The notes: generated by a model not told the origin, from the letters alone. A DNA stretch of 64,000 nucleotides from Siphonodentalium dalli (GCA_032622095.1 CP136063.1:10271814-10335813), one strand, 5' to 3'. Numbered from the stretch's first letter, positions 11,494-22,890 are shown. Made by a program: numbers and translations.

Positions 11494-12963
11494 GGTCAAA
11501 AGGAAGAATACCTGAGTTTAGGGTAACATGAGGGGGGAAAAACAGGGGCGGGCGGGGCGGTACTTCATTTTATTTTATTTTTTCATTTTATTTTTCACGG
11601 GGAATAGTATCTAAGTATTCGTGCCTTTTAATCCTCTGCCAGTGTCACTCGTATATAGCTTGGGCAAGTCATTGTCCACACTAATCAATGTCATGGTAGC
11701 TTTAATCAGTTTAATGGGTGTTGCAGAAATTCAATGACATGTATACAGCATTATATTAAATGATATTATATATAGAATAAGTGTCTAGTGTTGGAAATTA
11801 AACGGTTTGTGTTCACGCTGAAGCTCGGATATTACAGGACAAATCCTACGAGTGGACATATTACTTTTCAATTTCCCACACAAGACACGTATGATATTTT
11901 GTTATCCACCGACTCGAATACTAAGAATTTTGCGAAATATTCAACTCAGAAGGTGAATTTAACAAGAGTTTCCTCCATTGGAAATGACACATACATGCGG
12001 CAACGCCAACGTGAAGTACATAACATAATCAATATGTACATGTAAAGCGGTGGTGGCATTAACACCTGTTAAACAAAGTAAGCTCCAAGAACAATATACA
12101 TGTATGTGCATTGATTACCCTATGACTGTTGCATCGGATCATTGCGACACAGAAGATGTTGATTCATCGGGTCCGGCTTTCTGTAGAACTATAAATGAAT
12201 ATTTAATGAGAAATAGTTCTAGGAAAAAAATAAGTTCTACCAGGCACATACCACTCCTACTGCATGGGTACATACAGACTCATGTTACGTCAGGCTTATA
12301 ATTATTCAGGGTGGATGCGGTGAGAGGTGGATAAACTATAATAATGGAATTTTGAGCTTTGGGTCGATTTCAAAAGTGTCAGAATTATTTTAATCCGACA
12401 TTTTATTACCATGTCCTTTTCTTGCCAGTTCAGAATCCGTGTGGTACCGGTTCACGCATGACAACATGTCTGTGCTATAGTTGACAGGCGCCATGATGTT
12501 TCTATTCTGATTCATATGAACGCATTTGTGAAGTTTAATAGCTAAAACTCAGGATCTATCCGCACACGGAAGTGTTTCCGCCATATTCAATGGCCATGTC
12601 CAATCGGCAAAATATCCGGTTACTTTCGATTTACTAGTTAATACATAAATTATTCCGGCACAAGTATCGCGTGTTTTTCTGGTTTCCGCTTTCGAGAAAT
12701 CGGCGAGGTTTGCCGAACAATGACGAGGGAATACGAATATACTAAAACAACAATGGCGGCACTTCCGTTTTTCGTGAATTGACGATATTTGCAAGGAAAT
12801 GGTTTACTTGTTTAAGCTAATTCCGTAGTCGCGAATTCCTAATTACAAAAAAATAAAATGAAGTCGGAGGAAATTTTTGAAAAACGATAAAATGGAATTT
12901 GGCGGCAGGTTTTGAGTAGGGGCGGGCGGGTTACCCTAAACACAGGTATTCTTCGTTTTGGCC
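11494..12963. mobile_element. DNA-transposon-like element with 34-bp inverted termini
   Basis: The left terminus (11,494-11,528) reads ggtcaaaaggaagaatacct then gagtttagggtaac. The right terminus (12,930-12,963) is its inverted counterpart with about three mismatches. Immediately outside stand TAA on the left (11,491-11,493) and TAA on the right (12,964-12,966), consistent with a 3-bp TWA target duplication as in PIF/Harbinger elements. Both ends continue inward with similar G-rich sequence (gggcgggcggg). Two short plus-strand open frames inside (11,788-12,045 and 12,050-12,301) show no transposase motif, so the element looks non-autonomous. Superfamily assignment is an inference from the target site only. 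Confidence 0.65.
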
Positions 12964-13104
12964 TAATTAGGCTAGCCCTGGTGTGGAAAATTCTTAAATT
13001 TTATAGCCCGATGTGCTGTTTACCGACGCCTGCACCAGGGTTTACTGTCCGCAGTTGGTATTCTAGGATGACCAGCATGTTAATTTTGTGAGGTAAACAA
13101 ACTT

Positions 13105-13793
13105 AACAAGAAAACCCGCGAAAACAAAACAAAATCATATTTAATGTTTTAAGTTATTTCCTTCATAAAAAGGATCTTCGTGATAATGAACCCTTTCAAT
13201 ACTTTAGAATATAGAATTAACCTTAAAATAACAAAAACCTTCGGAATAGAGAACCTTCGGAATAGCGAACCTTCGGAATAGTGAACCTTCGGAATAGCGA
13301 ACATTCAGAGAACCTTCGGAATAGTGGACCTTCAGGATAGCGAACCTACGGAATAGAGACATGCCCCCAATATTCATATTATATGCCCAGAGTTAAAAGG
13401 TATGGGCCCATAAATTTCTAAATTTTGCCCTTAAAATATTGAACCCCAAATTGGAACCCGCACAGAACTTACGGTAAGTCAACTGTACCTGTGTCATGTC
13501 CCAATGCAGGAGGGTCCATATATACCGCAACATTCATATTATATGCCAAGAATTCAAAGGTATGGGCACACGTAATGACATTAAATCTCAAGAAAACCCG
13601 TGAGAACAAAACAAAATATCACATTTAATGTTTTAGGTTATTTCCTTCATAAAAAGAATTTTCGTGATAATGATCCCTCTCAATACTTTAGAATATAGAA
13701 TTAACCTTAAACAAAAACCTTCGGAATAGAGAACCTTCAGAATAGCGAACCTTCGGAATAGTGAACCTTCGAAATAGCAAATATTCAGAATAG
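13105..13793. repeat. Direct duplication (481-bp lag) carrying a 17-bp minisatellite
   Basis: Segment 13,111-13,250 reappears at 13,592-13,730, starting with gaaaaccc and including 'ctttagaatatagaattaac'. Each copy leads into short tandem units of about 17 bp of type 'gaaccttcggaatag(c/t)'. These occupy about 13,236-13,356 and 13,715-13,793. A shorter shared phrase (catattatatgcc...ggtatggg) lies between them near 13,375 and 13,540. No coding function is seen. Confidence 0.75.
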
Positions 13794-13859
13794 ACAGGGT
13801 TTCCGGCAGGGGGAAATAAATGAGTCCGTATTGGAGAAACACATAACGCACTTAAAAGT

Positions 13860-15806
13860 AGCCATTTCCTTGCACCTGAGTGTCCCACAAAGCAATCCAA
13901 AGCTACATATATTATGCAAGTCGATCATTTATGTGGGTGCATTAATTCTGTTGATGGTATACAAATAATTAATCATGTAATTACGTACGTACATGTATAA
14001 GACTGCCGTCTATTATTCACCGTATATTCAATAATAATAATGGGCCCAACTTCTCCGGTTAGCAAATTTATGTGTTACAGAGTGGCTATTTTATCTCATG
14101 CATGAAATGGCTTGATATTTTATTATCTTATACCAGGCCACCATTCGTCACTGCGTGTTGAAATTTTTTGCATAATTTTTCAAAGTCTAAATTAAATCAC
14201 GATATGTAAATTAGATCCTATCTTCAGCAAAATACATGTAGCTTTACCTACCATATCGTAGCTGAAGTGTGCATGTAATATTCAGTTAATGCAATGAATC
14301 ATGAATAGAACCTGGTTGAAATACTACTGTGTGGCGAGTCACACTCGTCTTCGAGCTATATTAAGGTCATGTACATGTATGCATGGTGCTATGAACGGTT
14401 TGTATTGTGAATGGGTAAAATTATCTGCTCGTAAACCCTCATAGTAGACAATTTTATACCAGGTTCTATTCAGTTTTCAGAAATAGCTCGCAATGGAAAT
14501 TTGCATGGTACATGTCAGGGTTTCCGCCAAGCCGGCTGCGGGTCCGTCCCACGGACCATTCCCCTCGCAGATGATCTGTTTGATTCATACATGTACCAAA
14601 AGTCAGTAGCAATATGTCATAAAAAATTTGGCTGCAACGGGAGTTCGGGGGTTAAACAGAATACTGGTGAAAAAGCGGGTCAATTGAGCACAGTGTGTTA
14701 CCAGTACAGCGTAACCCTTTGTAATCAAAGCGCCAAAAACTACAACGTAATGTTTGGTGTGCATTGAAATAACGACGTTATATACAGCGTAATAACGGTC
14801 GCGGTAACATCAAAGAATGTCGCACTGCTGAGTACGGATATTATTTTGCACGCGATTTCTGTGGTTGAAACTACTCACGCTCGGAGATCCCGTGCTATCG
14901 TACGATTACATAATTTGAACAGAGAATGCCGACTTGCTGAGTTAGGCAGAGTAGGGATCGACATACGCCAACAGGCGGCCCCGGTTCTCCTACCAAAGGA
15001 GGTATCTACCTCCAAGATCCTGTGCTATCGTACTGTTATAAAACGGAACCTGTCCCAAAGCAGTCTTTATAGCGGGAATTCATAGTGACAAAATCATTCA
15101 TTTGACATACATGCATGGAGGATAAACACAAAAAAACATGCCCCCCCCCAACAATATGGAGCCTGGATAAAGTCAAAGTACGGTCAATAATAGTTTCGTT
15201 GTCCAGCCTGGGTCCCCAAACACAAACAACGGCGCACATGTTCCCATTTCCCGCCAAAACTCAATTATATTTTTTAACACGTTGGCTAAAACTCTATAGC
15301 AGCGGTCGTCAGTTGTTGGACTAATACAGACTATTGACAAGCTATGCGTTCCGAGTTTGAATGATTTGGCTACCATTCGTATTTCGCCACTATAAATATC
15401 TCCTGCAGACAAACCCTGCAGTATATATGACGTCACAGTGCACAAATAGTTTTACGATTGACAGAATACATGCTAAAGTCAGTTTCATTTTCACGGAAGC
15501 TACTTGAAATTCTAGGAAATACTTAATTCAATTATCCCAGCTAGGTAGTATTGGACAATGCATAGATGCTTTTTTGTGTTTAGTTTCATTATACGGAATC
15601 TTATTGTCAGTTATAAATTTTTAAACACTGTAACTTGTAGCTTGATATAGTATTCAATCAGACGGCAGTCTTACGTGCGTAATTATATGATTAATTATCT
15701 GGATACCATCAACATAATGAATGCACCCACGGAAAATGATTGACTTGCGTAATATACGTAGCTTTGGATTGCTTTGTGGGACACTCAGGTGCAAGGAAAT
15801 GACTAG
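13860..15806. mobile_element. Element with about 150-bp inverted termini
   Basis: The left arm (13,860-14,011) and right arm (15,660-15,806) match as reverse complements over about 150 bp with scattered mismatches. Shared phrases include 'catttccttgcacctgagtg', 'caaagcaatccaaagctac' and 'gactgccgtct'. The interior of about 1.65 kb holds a further inverted pair (gaatagaacctggt at 14,303-14,316 and its complement at 14,458-14,471). Short open frames such as 14,501-14,767 and 14,846-15,085 have no known domain. Long inverted arms without a transposase fit a foldback or non-autonomous DNA transposon. Confidence 0.65.
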
Positions 15807-15811
15807 TTTTT

Positions 15812-17019
15812 AATGTCAAATAACAAAATTTTCGCCTGACAGAACGAATATATAGGGTCCTGATTCATATTGTTATTCTGATGAATCTTCCACACTGGAC
15901 TTAAAGAACTAATAGTTGTATTAAATGATATTTCTAAGTCATGTGAATAAACCCCATGTTATGTAGACAAACAGTATGTGAAGAGTTTGCAGTAGGCAAA
16001 ACACTCATTGCCGCGGATACCCTATGCATTAAGTGAACTTTGGTTAGAAATTCCACCAAATTGTTTATAACATAACAGTATAGCGCTAACTAATTTTAAC
16101 CCTCACCTTTCAAGATTTCGGTGTTGAATGGGTCACTGTGAATCACTCTCCTGAAACATTTCCACGATGTTGAGTGTTGTGCTTATCGCTCACTCTTTAC
16201 ATGCTGTATAATGTATATAATCCAACGTTCAACTGACACAATGTGTGTTTTGAGGACATGGCATTCATACTTTCATAGTATACCATTACTACCGGTATAT
16301 TCTTTACAACATGTTATAATTTCTTAACTTTTATTTCTAAATTATAATCTATAATGAAGGCCAACCGTGCCTTTAACCAGCAAGGTCCAAATGACATGGT
16401 TTCAGTAACAGGGCATGGCAGACATTTAATTTTTACCGGTATATGTCCATGAACTATAAACATCTATACAGTACCAATGATACCAGATTTAAACTGGCAC
16501 ATTAATTAATGCGACTTGAGAATATATATACTTCAAAGTATCAACCTGTGTGGGGTACAATTATCATTCACCTACATGTAGGCCTACATTGTATAATATA
16601 ATTGTATATTCTAATTTTATATCTACATGTACGGTACATATCATGGACTTGGAAGGAGTAAATGTTCGGACACGTTATTATCATATTAATAAATGACAAA
16701 CAGTCACTATGCCAGACTTGGATATTTTAGGTGTTGTCAGAGTAACAGATCATGAGTTGATAGAATGCAAATATTTCACTGATTGGCTTGGTGCACTGAT
16801 GAAAAGTGTGATGACAGATATTTTCTACCCATTGATAGTCACATTAATGTTTGAGACAGTTGCTTGCTCTTTTTCCATGCACACAATGATCTTGACTTTA
16901 GTCACATCAAGACAAATTTATTTATTTCAGTTATACATTTCTTGAGGCTTCTTTCTGAAGGGTTTCATGAAGGATTGTTTTCACCCCACCACCCCATATG
17001 CAACATGTCATATAGCTTA
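15812..17019. other. Intergenic, no gene recognised
   Basis: AT-rich sequence. A plus-strand open frame of 78 codons (16,709-16,945) has hydrophobic stretches but no motif I recognise, and it is not called. Several short TACATGTA-type motifs occur near 16,570-16,630. Confidence 0.45.
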
Positions 17020-18075
17020 ATGTCATCTCCACTATAAAGGCCCATATGAGGTCACAGTAACATCAAATATAGTGTTTTTGCAGTTATAAAGATGGTGTAC
17101 TGATTGACTTAAAATTGGGTAAAAAACCCATATTTTCATGTCATAAGCATCCCTGCCCCATGCAAGTATCTCGCCATCCTGTAGCTCTAGTATAACAGCA
17201 TAAAGGGGCCTCTCCTGCACAGATACATACAATGTCCATGGTCATAAAAAGGGAATTAGGGGTTACATGGGGCCTGCTTCCCTCATGTGATGGGCCTACA
17301 TGTATATGTATATAGACTCGAAAATTTAAGAAAAAACATATTTCCTAATGCATATCAGCATACTTGCCCCATGAATGTGAGTCTCCACCGGAGCTCTAGT
17401 GTATTTGATAACGGAACATCTCCTGCACAGATATGTACAAGTTCCATGGTCATAAAAAGGGAATTAGGGGTCCCTGGGGCTTGCTTCCCTCATATGGTGT
17501 ACATTGGGGCAGCTCCTGCACAGATACACACAATATCCATAGTCATAAAAAGGGAACTAGGAGTTACAGGGGCCTGCTTCCCTCATGTGATGGGCCTATA
17601 TACATGTAGACTCGAAAATTAAAGAAAAGCCATATTTCCGATTAAATCCTGAAAAGTTACCCTTAATTCTGCTGTGGTTAAGGAGTCGATTACTTAGGGC
17701 ATTAATGTACTTATTGACTTAAAATTGGGTAAAAAACCATATTTTGATGTCATCAGCATCCCTGCCCCATGCAAGTTCCGGTATGTCTCCATTCTGGAAA
17801 CTATTGTATTTGAATAAAGTGGGTATACCCCGCAGACCTTGCTCAGATGCATACAACATCCATGTCATAAAACGGGAATTAGGGGTTACAGGGGCCTGCT
17901 TCTCTCATGTGGTGGGCCTATATATAGACTCGAAAATGGAAGAAAAAACTTATGTCCTAATGTATATTGTATATCAACATCCCTTCCCCGTGATGTTTGT
18001 CTGCACCCGGAGCTCTAGTGTAATTGATAAAAGGGACATCTCCTGCACAGATATATACAAGTTCCATATATATGG
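17020..18075 (+). repeat. Tandem repeat with 610-bp period
   Basis: The phrase 'ttgacttaaaattgggtaaa' occurs at 17,104 and again at 17,714, a lag of 610 bp. Phrases 'ctcctgcacagat', 'cataaaaagggaatta' and 'gggcctgcttc' recur three to five times, showing sub-modules of about 300 bp. Open frames here (17,287-17,622 and 17,744-18,133) share peptide phrases because of the repeat and are not called as genes. Confidence 0.75.
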
Positions 18076-18431
18076 TAATCTATGGAAAGTTCCTAGGCAA
18101 AAGGTTGATTCGATGAAGATTTCCAACAGTTGAAAGTATTGAAATAACAGTCAACTGTTGCAACATTCCACCCAGTGGGTGCAAATTTATGTCCCATTTC
18201 TATTTGTGAATTCATGCATTCCTTATTGTCATAAAAATACATTTGAGGGCTCGCAAATTACGTTTACGTATAGTCATATTAAATTTAAAACTAAAACAAT
18301 GTGCTTCATTATTATTAGTATTATTATTACCATGTTAAGCCTACTGTAAACACGGCATGCTGTTGTACAGCACGTGCAATGACATAAAAGTATTTACAAT
18401 AAATAAAGGTCGGTCACCGGATCTCAATGGA
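18076..18431. other. Intergenic, no gene recognised
   Basis: AT-rich spacer between the 610-bp tandem repeat and the first MITE copy. Nothing assignable. Confidence 0.4.
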
Positions 18432-18434
18432 TAA

Positions 18435-18877
18435 GGTTAGAAGAAATTAAATGTTGTTAATAGGCCACAGTGTTGACGTTTTGACCACGCCCACGCTAAA
18501 TTCTCGACTTCCGAAGTTGCACAATTGCATGCGCTCGTGAAGACAAAACCCTTTGGGCATCTGTCCGCAAAGAGGAGAACCTTTCCAGCCACGCCTTTTT
18601 TCAAAAACCAACATACGTTTCCACACCATCCCACTTTTTGCACACAATTTTACAGTCTGACGAAAGCAATACACAGTCACAATCTCCAGCCATTGTTTGG
18701 ACACAAACACATTTCAGACTAGGAAACGCCCACTTTTTACATGCTATGGATATTATATTTCCTTGAATTAGTATATTTAGTTCACATATTATTCGCCAAT
18801 CACGCGCCAGAATTCGTATTCGAGATTGGGTGTAAAAACGAAAGGGACGTAATTCTACTTATTTAGTCCTTCTAACC
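18435..18877. mobile_element. MITE, copy 1
   Basis: Inverted termini GGTTAGAAG (18,435) and CCTTCTAACC (ending 18,877). The flanking TAA on both sides (18,432-18,434 and 18,878-18,880) is a clean 3-bp target duplication, typical of PIF/Harbinger-type MITEs. The interior matches the second copy at 19,649 over most of its length, for example 'ttgaccacgcccacgctaaa' and 'caaaaaccaacatacgtttc'. No transposase is encoded. This copy has extra sequence near its right end compared with copy 2. Confidence 0.8.
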
Positions 18878-18880
18878 TAA

Positions 18881-19645
18881 AGCGATGGGGGAAAACTGAT
18901 CCTACGTAATCCATACTACCTGGGCGTGACGCTGGGTCATATCTATGCTAAATAAAACTAATTTTATACATCTCTTTGTTCTCGATCTCCAGCAATCTTG
19001 GATATTTTAACCTAACTAATGTCCGAAGATTGTTCATTTACTAGAAAAAGGTTGACGGCAATTGTCCTTGTCATTGACAATTATGGGACGTCCGTTCACA
19101 ATCAAAGAAGTGGTATTCGGGAACTGATCATTGCCGTCTTCAGGTCAACATAAAAAATCATGGGTGTCTCATGATCATCACATACCGAGATTTGCCATAT
19201 TTGGTATAATGGACATGACGCGTATACAGACAATATGTGCAAATCGTGTTTCGGATGGTATGATTAGTTAACCAAACTGCCCGGGTTTCTGAATAACTAA
19301 TCAGATTTTTACACCCCCTTGCATGGTCGACAAGTTGGCAGCTGCATGGTTAAAAATACTCGAGGCACCAAGTTTGTGATGATGGTCAGATGTCCACAAA
19401 TAGAATGAAGATATCGATGTGAGGTGTTTTCTCTCTTAAAGTGGCACACCAGATACAGAATAGCGATAAATAAGTCTCACTCAGGTTATTAGGCGCAAAT
19501 ACCCCACCACGTCCTGAAAAGCGGTAATAAAATTCAAATTCTGGTGTATATGTAATGTAAGGTCTAACTATGTATGCTTCGCAAATCTGACCATACAGGT
19601 GTGATTTTTCACCATGTTTCTCCATCATCTATGATGTTTTGTATT
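18881..19645. other. Spacer between two MITE copies, no gene recognised
   Basis: Unique-looking sequence. Contains a weak inverted pair around 'gttgacggcaat' (19,051) and 'attgccgtc' (about 19,130). No exon or RNA gene recognised. Confidence 0.4.
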
Positions 19646-19648
19646 TTA

Positions 19649-20063
19649 GGTTAGAATGAACTAAATGTTTCCAGTAGGCCACAGTGTTAACGTTTGACCA
19701 CGCCCACGCTAAATCTTCTAGTTCCGAAGTGCACGATGCATGCGTTCGTGAAGACCAACCATTTGGGCCATCTGTTCGCACAAGAGGAGAACCTTGTTTC
19801 CAGTCACGCCTTTTTTTTCAAAAACCAACATACGTTTTCCACACTACCCCACTTTTTGCACATTAATTTGACACTCTTACGAAGCATTACACAGCCACAA
19901 TTCTCCCTACCATTGTTTGGACTTGAAACGCATATCAGACTAGGAAATGCCCACTTTTTTACGTGTTATGGATATTATATTGCTTGAATTAGTAAATTTA
20001 TTTGACATATTATCGCCAAACGCGAAAGGGACGTAATCATACTTATTTAGGTTCCTTCTAACC
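19649..20063. mobile_element. MITE, copy 2 of the same family
   Basis: Same termini as copy 1 (GGTTAGAA at 19,649 and TTCTAACC ending 20,063) and the same interior order. The flanking trinucleotides are TTA (left) and ATA (right), so the target duplication has decayed by one base. Copies 1 and 2 lie in the same orientation, 1,214 bp apart. Confidence 0.8.
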
Positions 20064-20120
20064 ATAGCATATATGTGTCGATGGATGATATAATTTTCGT
20101 AAACTATATATTTTTGTAAC

Positions 20121-20312
20121 AGAACGAGAGAGATAAGAGAAGAGAGGAGAGTGAGGAGAGAGATGACGGAGAGGAGAGATGAAGATGAGGAGAGAGAGAG
20201 GGAGGAGAGGAGAGAGAGAGTGAGAGCAGGAGGGATGAGAGATGAGAGAGAGGAGAGAGAGAGTGAGATGGAGGAGGGAGGAGAGGAGATGAGGAAGAGA
20301 AGAGAGGAGAGA

Positions 20313-20344
<32 letters not shown>

Positions 20345-20403
20345 AGAGAGGAGAGGAGAGAGAGGATAGAGAGAGATAGAGAGAGAGAGAGGAGAGAGAG
20401 GAG

Positions 20404-20462
<59 letters not shown>
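20121..20462. repeat. (GA)n-rich low-complexity tract
   Basis: About 340 bp of almost pure purine on the plus strand. It is degenerate GAGAGG/GAT on the left and passes into perfect (GA)n of about 50 bp at the right end. Long open frames on both strands (Ser/Leu on minus, Arg/Glu on plus) are artefacts of the repeat. Confidence 0.95.
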
Positions 20463-20465
<3 letters not shown>

Positions 20466-20810
20466 CCTTCCAAAATCACAAACCATAAACGGTCACGAAA
20501 ACTGTTTTATAGATCTTCCTTTTCCAGGCTGTTCAGATTTTAGGCACAATTACTTTTTCGTAAACTATGTATTGTGACATTGTTCTATTCCACCCACCGC
20601 TGCTTAAGACCATTTTTTCAAACGCGTTTCGAGACAATTTGACTTTCATTTCTGCCTGTCATCCGAGTATTTCTTAACTTAACTGTATCGATCGTCTGTT
20701 CCATAAATTAAACTCTTGCATGATATTTTCTGTTAGCTTAAGTCAGGTAATCACATGCTGGCTAAGCACTAGCCCATTGGATATTGTACTCAAACAGATA
20801 CAGGTGAATC
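20463..20810 (+). other. 5' flank of the zinc-finger gene
   Basis: Contains no recognisable exon. Near the gene a possible splice acceptor (agatacag, ending at about 20,803) precedes the start codon. An in-frame TGA at 20,805-20,807 blocks upstream extension of the reading frame. I see no clear TATA element. Confidence 0.4.
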
Positions 20811-22037
20811 ATGCATGGGGAGGTGGAGTCATCAACAATGGAGACAGGAGAACATAAACACACGTCGGTAAATACGTCACAGACAGGCGTTGATTCGTTA
20901 AGCAGTTTGTCCAATAAGGATATTCGTTCATATCAGTGCGATATATGTTGGGAAACATGCAGCACAACTGCACATTTGCTGGTACATAAGAGAATGCACG
21001 CTGGTGATCGCCCGTATCAATGTGATGTGTCACGTGATAATTCATTTACTGAGTCGAGTAACCTGGCGAGACATAAGAGGATCCACACGGGGGATCGCCC
21101 GTATCGATGCGATGTGTGCGAAAAATCATTTACTGGATCGAGTCACCTGTCTACACATAAGAGGATCCACACGGGTGATCGCCCGTGTCAATGTGATGTG
21201 TGCGAAAAATCATTTACTCAGTTGAGTCACCTGAGTGAACATAAGAGGATCCACACGGGGGATCGCCCGTATCAATGCGATGTGTGCGAGAAATCATTTG
21301 CTCGATCGAGTCACCTGTCTACACATAAGAGGATCCACACGGGGGATCAGCCGTATCAATGTGATGTGTGCGAGAAATCATTTACTCAGCTGAGTCACCT
21401 GACTATACATAAGAGGATCCACACGGGGGATCGGCCGTATCAATGCGATGTGTGCGAGAAATCATTTACTCTATCGAGTCACCTGTCTACACATAAGATG
21501 ATCCACACGGGTGATCATCCGTATCAATGTGATGTGTGCGAGAAATCATTTACTCAGCTGAGTCACCTGACTGTACATAAGAGGATCCACACGGGGGATC
21601 GGCCGTATAAATGTGATATATGCGACAAATCGTTCACTCAGTTGAGTAACCTGGCGAGACACAAGATGATCCACACTGGAGATCGCCCGTATCGATGTGA
21701 TGTGTGCGATAAATCATTTATTGTGTTGAGTAGATTGGTGAATCATAAGAGGATCCACACGGGGGATCGCCCGTATCAATGTGATATGTGCGAGAAATCA
21801 TTTACTGTGTCGTCTCACCTGACGAGACATAAGATCATACATACGGGAGATCACCCGTATCAATGTGATGTGTGCGAGAAATCATTTATTCGATCCAGTC
21901 ACCTGACTGTACATAAGAGGATCCACACGGGGGATGGGCCGTATCAATGTGATATGTGCGAGAAGTCATTTACTGTGTCGTGTCACCTGACGAGACATAA
22001 GAGGACACATACGGGAGATCGACCAATATCAATATGA
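20811..22037 (+). CDS. C2H2 zinc-finger protein, 13 fingers
   Basis: An open frame of 408 codons, ATG to TGA. Probably a sequence-specific nuclear DNA-binding protein. After about 41 Ser/Thr-rich residues without a KRAB, SCAN or BTB domain, 13 finger units of 28 residues follow to the C-terminus. Twelve have full C-X2-C-X12-H-X3-H spacing. The second is degenerate, with Ser in place of the second Cys (CDVSRDNSF). Linkers are TGDRPY or close variants of the TGEKPY type. Fingers 4, 6 and 8 share FTQLSHL and fingers 3, 5 and 7 share SSHLST, so the array grew by a two-finger (168-bp) duplication. Helix position +3 is His in most fingers, which suggests little diversification of binding specificity. 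An in-frame TGA just upstream supports this ATG unless earlier exons join by splicing. The last finger has both histidines, but a frameshift in its linker ends the protein at DRPISI. Finger-like sequence continues beyond, so the protein may once have been longer. Confidence 0.85.
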   Translation: MHGEVESSTMETGEHKHTSVNTSQTGVDSLSSLSNKDIRSYQCDICWETCSTTAHLLVHKRMHAGDRPYQCDVSRDNSFTESSNLARHKRIHTGDRPYRCDVCEKSFTGSSHLSTHKRIHTGDRPCQCDVCEKSFTQLSHLSEHKRIHTGDRPYQCDVCEKSFARSSHLSTHKRIHTGDQPYQCDVCEKSFTQLSHLTIHKRIHTGDRPYQCDVCEKSFTLSSHLSTHKMIHTGDHPYQCDVCEKSFTQLSHLTVHKRIHTGDRPYKCDICDKSFTQLSNLARHKMIHTGDRPYRCDVCDKSFIVLSRLVNHKRIHTGDRPYQCDMCEKSFTVSSHLTRHKIIHTGDHPYQCDVCEKSFIRSSHLTVHKRIHTGDGPYQCDMCEKSFTVSCHLTRHKRTHTGDRPISI

Positions 22038-22480
22038 TACGTGTGAGAAATCATGTGTATCAGTCGGGTGACCCGGCGAAGCATATGTGGATCCACCCGG
22101 GTGATCGCCCGTATTAATGCGATGTGCGCAAGAAGTCATTTACTGAGTCTAGTCACCGGACTTCGCATAAGAGGATCCACATGGGAGATCGTCCGTACGA
22201 TTGTGATGTGTTGCGTGAAATAATTTACTGAGTCGAGTCACCTGACGAAACATATGATGATCCACACGGATGTGATATATCCGAGAAATCATTTTCTTAT
22301 TTGTGTAAACTTCCGAGGTATAAGAAAATCCACAAGGGGAATCGCCCCTATAAACGCGATATGTGCGAGAAGAGATTAACTCGGCTGAGTAGTCTGAATG
22401 TGCGTAATATGATTCACTTTAAGGATCGTGATGTGTGTCTAAAAAATAATTAATTCGGCCTAGCGACCTGACTACTAATA
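22038..22480 (+). pseudogene. Decayed continuation of the zinc-finger array
   Basis: About five or six finger modules follow the stop at 22,037. They are recognisable by 'aagaggatccacatgggaga', 'gagtcacctgacgaaacata' and 'gatatgtgcgagaagag', but carry several frameshifts and in-frame stops (for example 'cccgtattaatgcg' near 22,110). Similarity falls off to the right. This is the former 3' part of the gene at 20,811, or a neighbouring finger gene, no longer translatable. Confidence 0.8.
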
Positions 22481-22660
22481 TTATGATCAACTAAGGCTGA
22501 AAGGGTCACACTCACCAAAAAAAGTGTTGACTGGTACACATGTTTTGTAGATGTGCTGAAGTGTACGCATGTTTTGAAATGTGGTTCTAAATACTTTTAG
22601 TTATGTCTGCCGTGATCTCTGTTGAAGAATAATTGTATATTATAGTCAATGTGTAAAAAT

Positions 22661-22890
22661 CATTTTGATCCACTCAGAGGTGATCGCCCGTATCAACGTA
22701 ATGTGTGCATGGAATCATCCTACCATCAGAGTGACACCAGACGTCTCATAACATAACTCACACAACTACTTATGGCCAATTAGAAAATGCACGCAGGAGT
22801 TTGATCTTATTTGTGCGATAAATTATATGGTCGTGTAAATTGTTTGACGACAAATAAGAGCATACACTCCGAGAATCGTCCATATCCATG
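22661..22890 (+). pseudogene. Relic fingers at the satellite edge (founder flank)
   Basis: Two or three decayed fingers. The last reads, in frame, KSIHSENRPYP directly before the first satellite unit at 22,891. The segment CAT/AAG, AGC, ATA, CAC, TCC, GAG, AAT, CGT carries the second zinc histidine and the linker that every satellite unit lacks. It therefore preserves the pre-deletion state next to the array. Confidence 0.75.

Noticed and set aside
14501-15085. Two plus-strand frames inside the long-arm element as transposase remnants
   Set aside because: No DDE or other transposase motif could be seen, and the frames are short and unlinked.
14480-15100. Possible tRNA or 5S RNA gene in the GC-richer stretch
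   Set aside because: No cloverleaf, A/B box pair or 5S internal control region could be made out.
16709-16945. 78-codon plus-strand frame with hydrophobic segments
   Set aside because: No motif, no homologous phrase recognised and AT-rich surroundings; chance frame more likely.
17287-18133. Two plus-strand frames sharing peptide phrases
   Set aside because: The shared peptides (VIKRELGVTGACF) come from the 610-bp tandem repeat, not from a gene family.
19940-20486. Ser/Leu-rich minus-strand frames of 179 and 142 codons
   Set aside because: Translation of the (GA)n tract.
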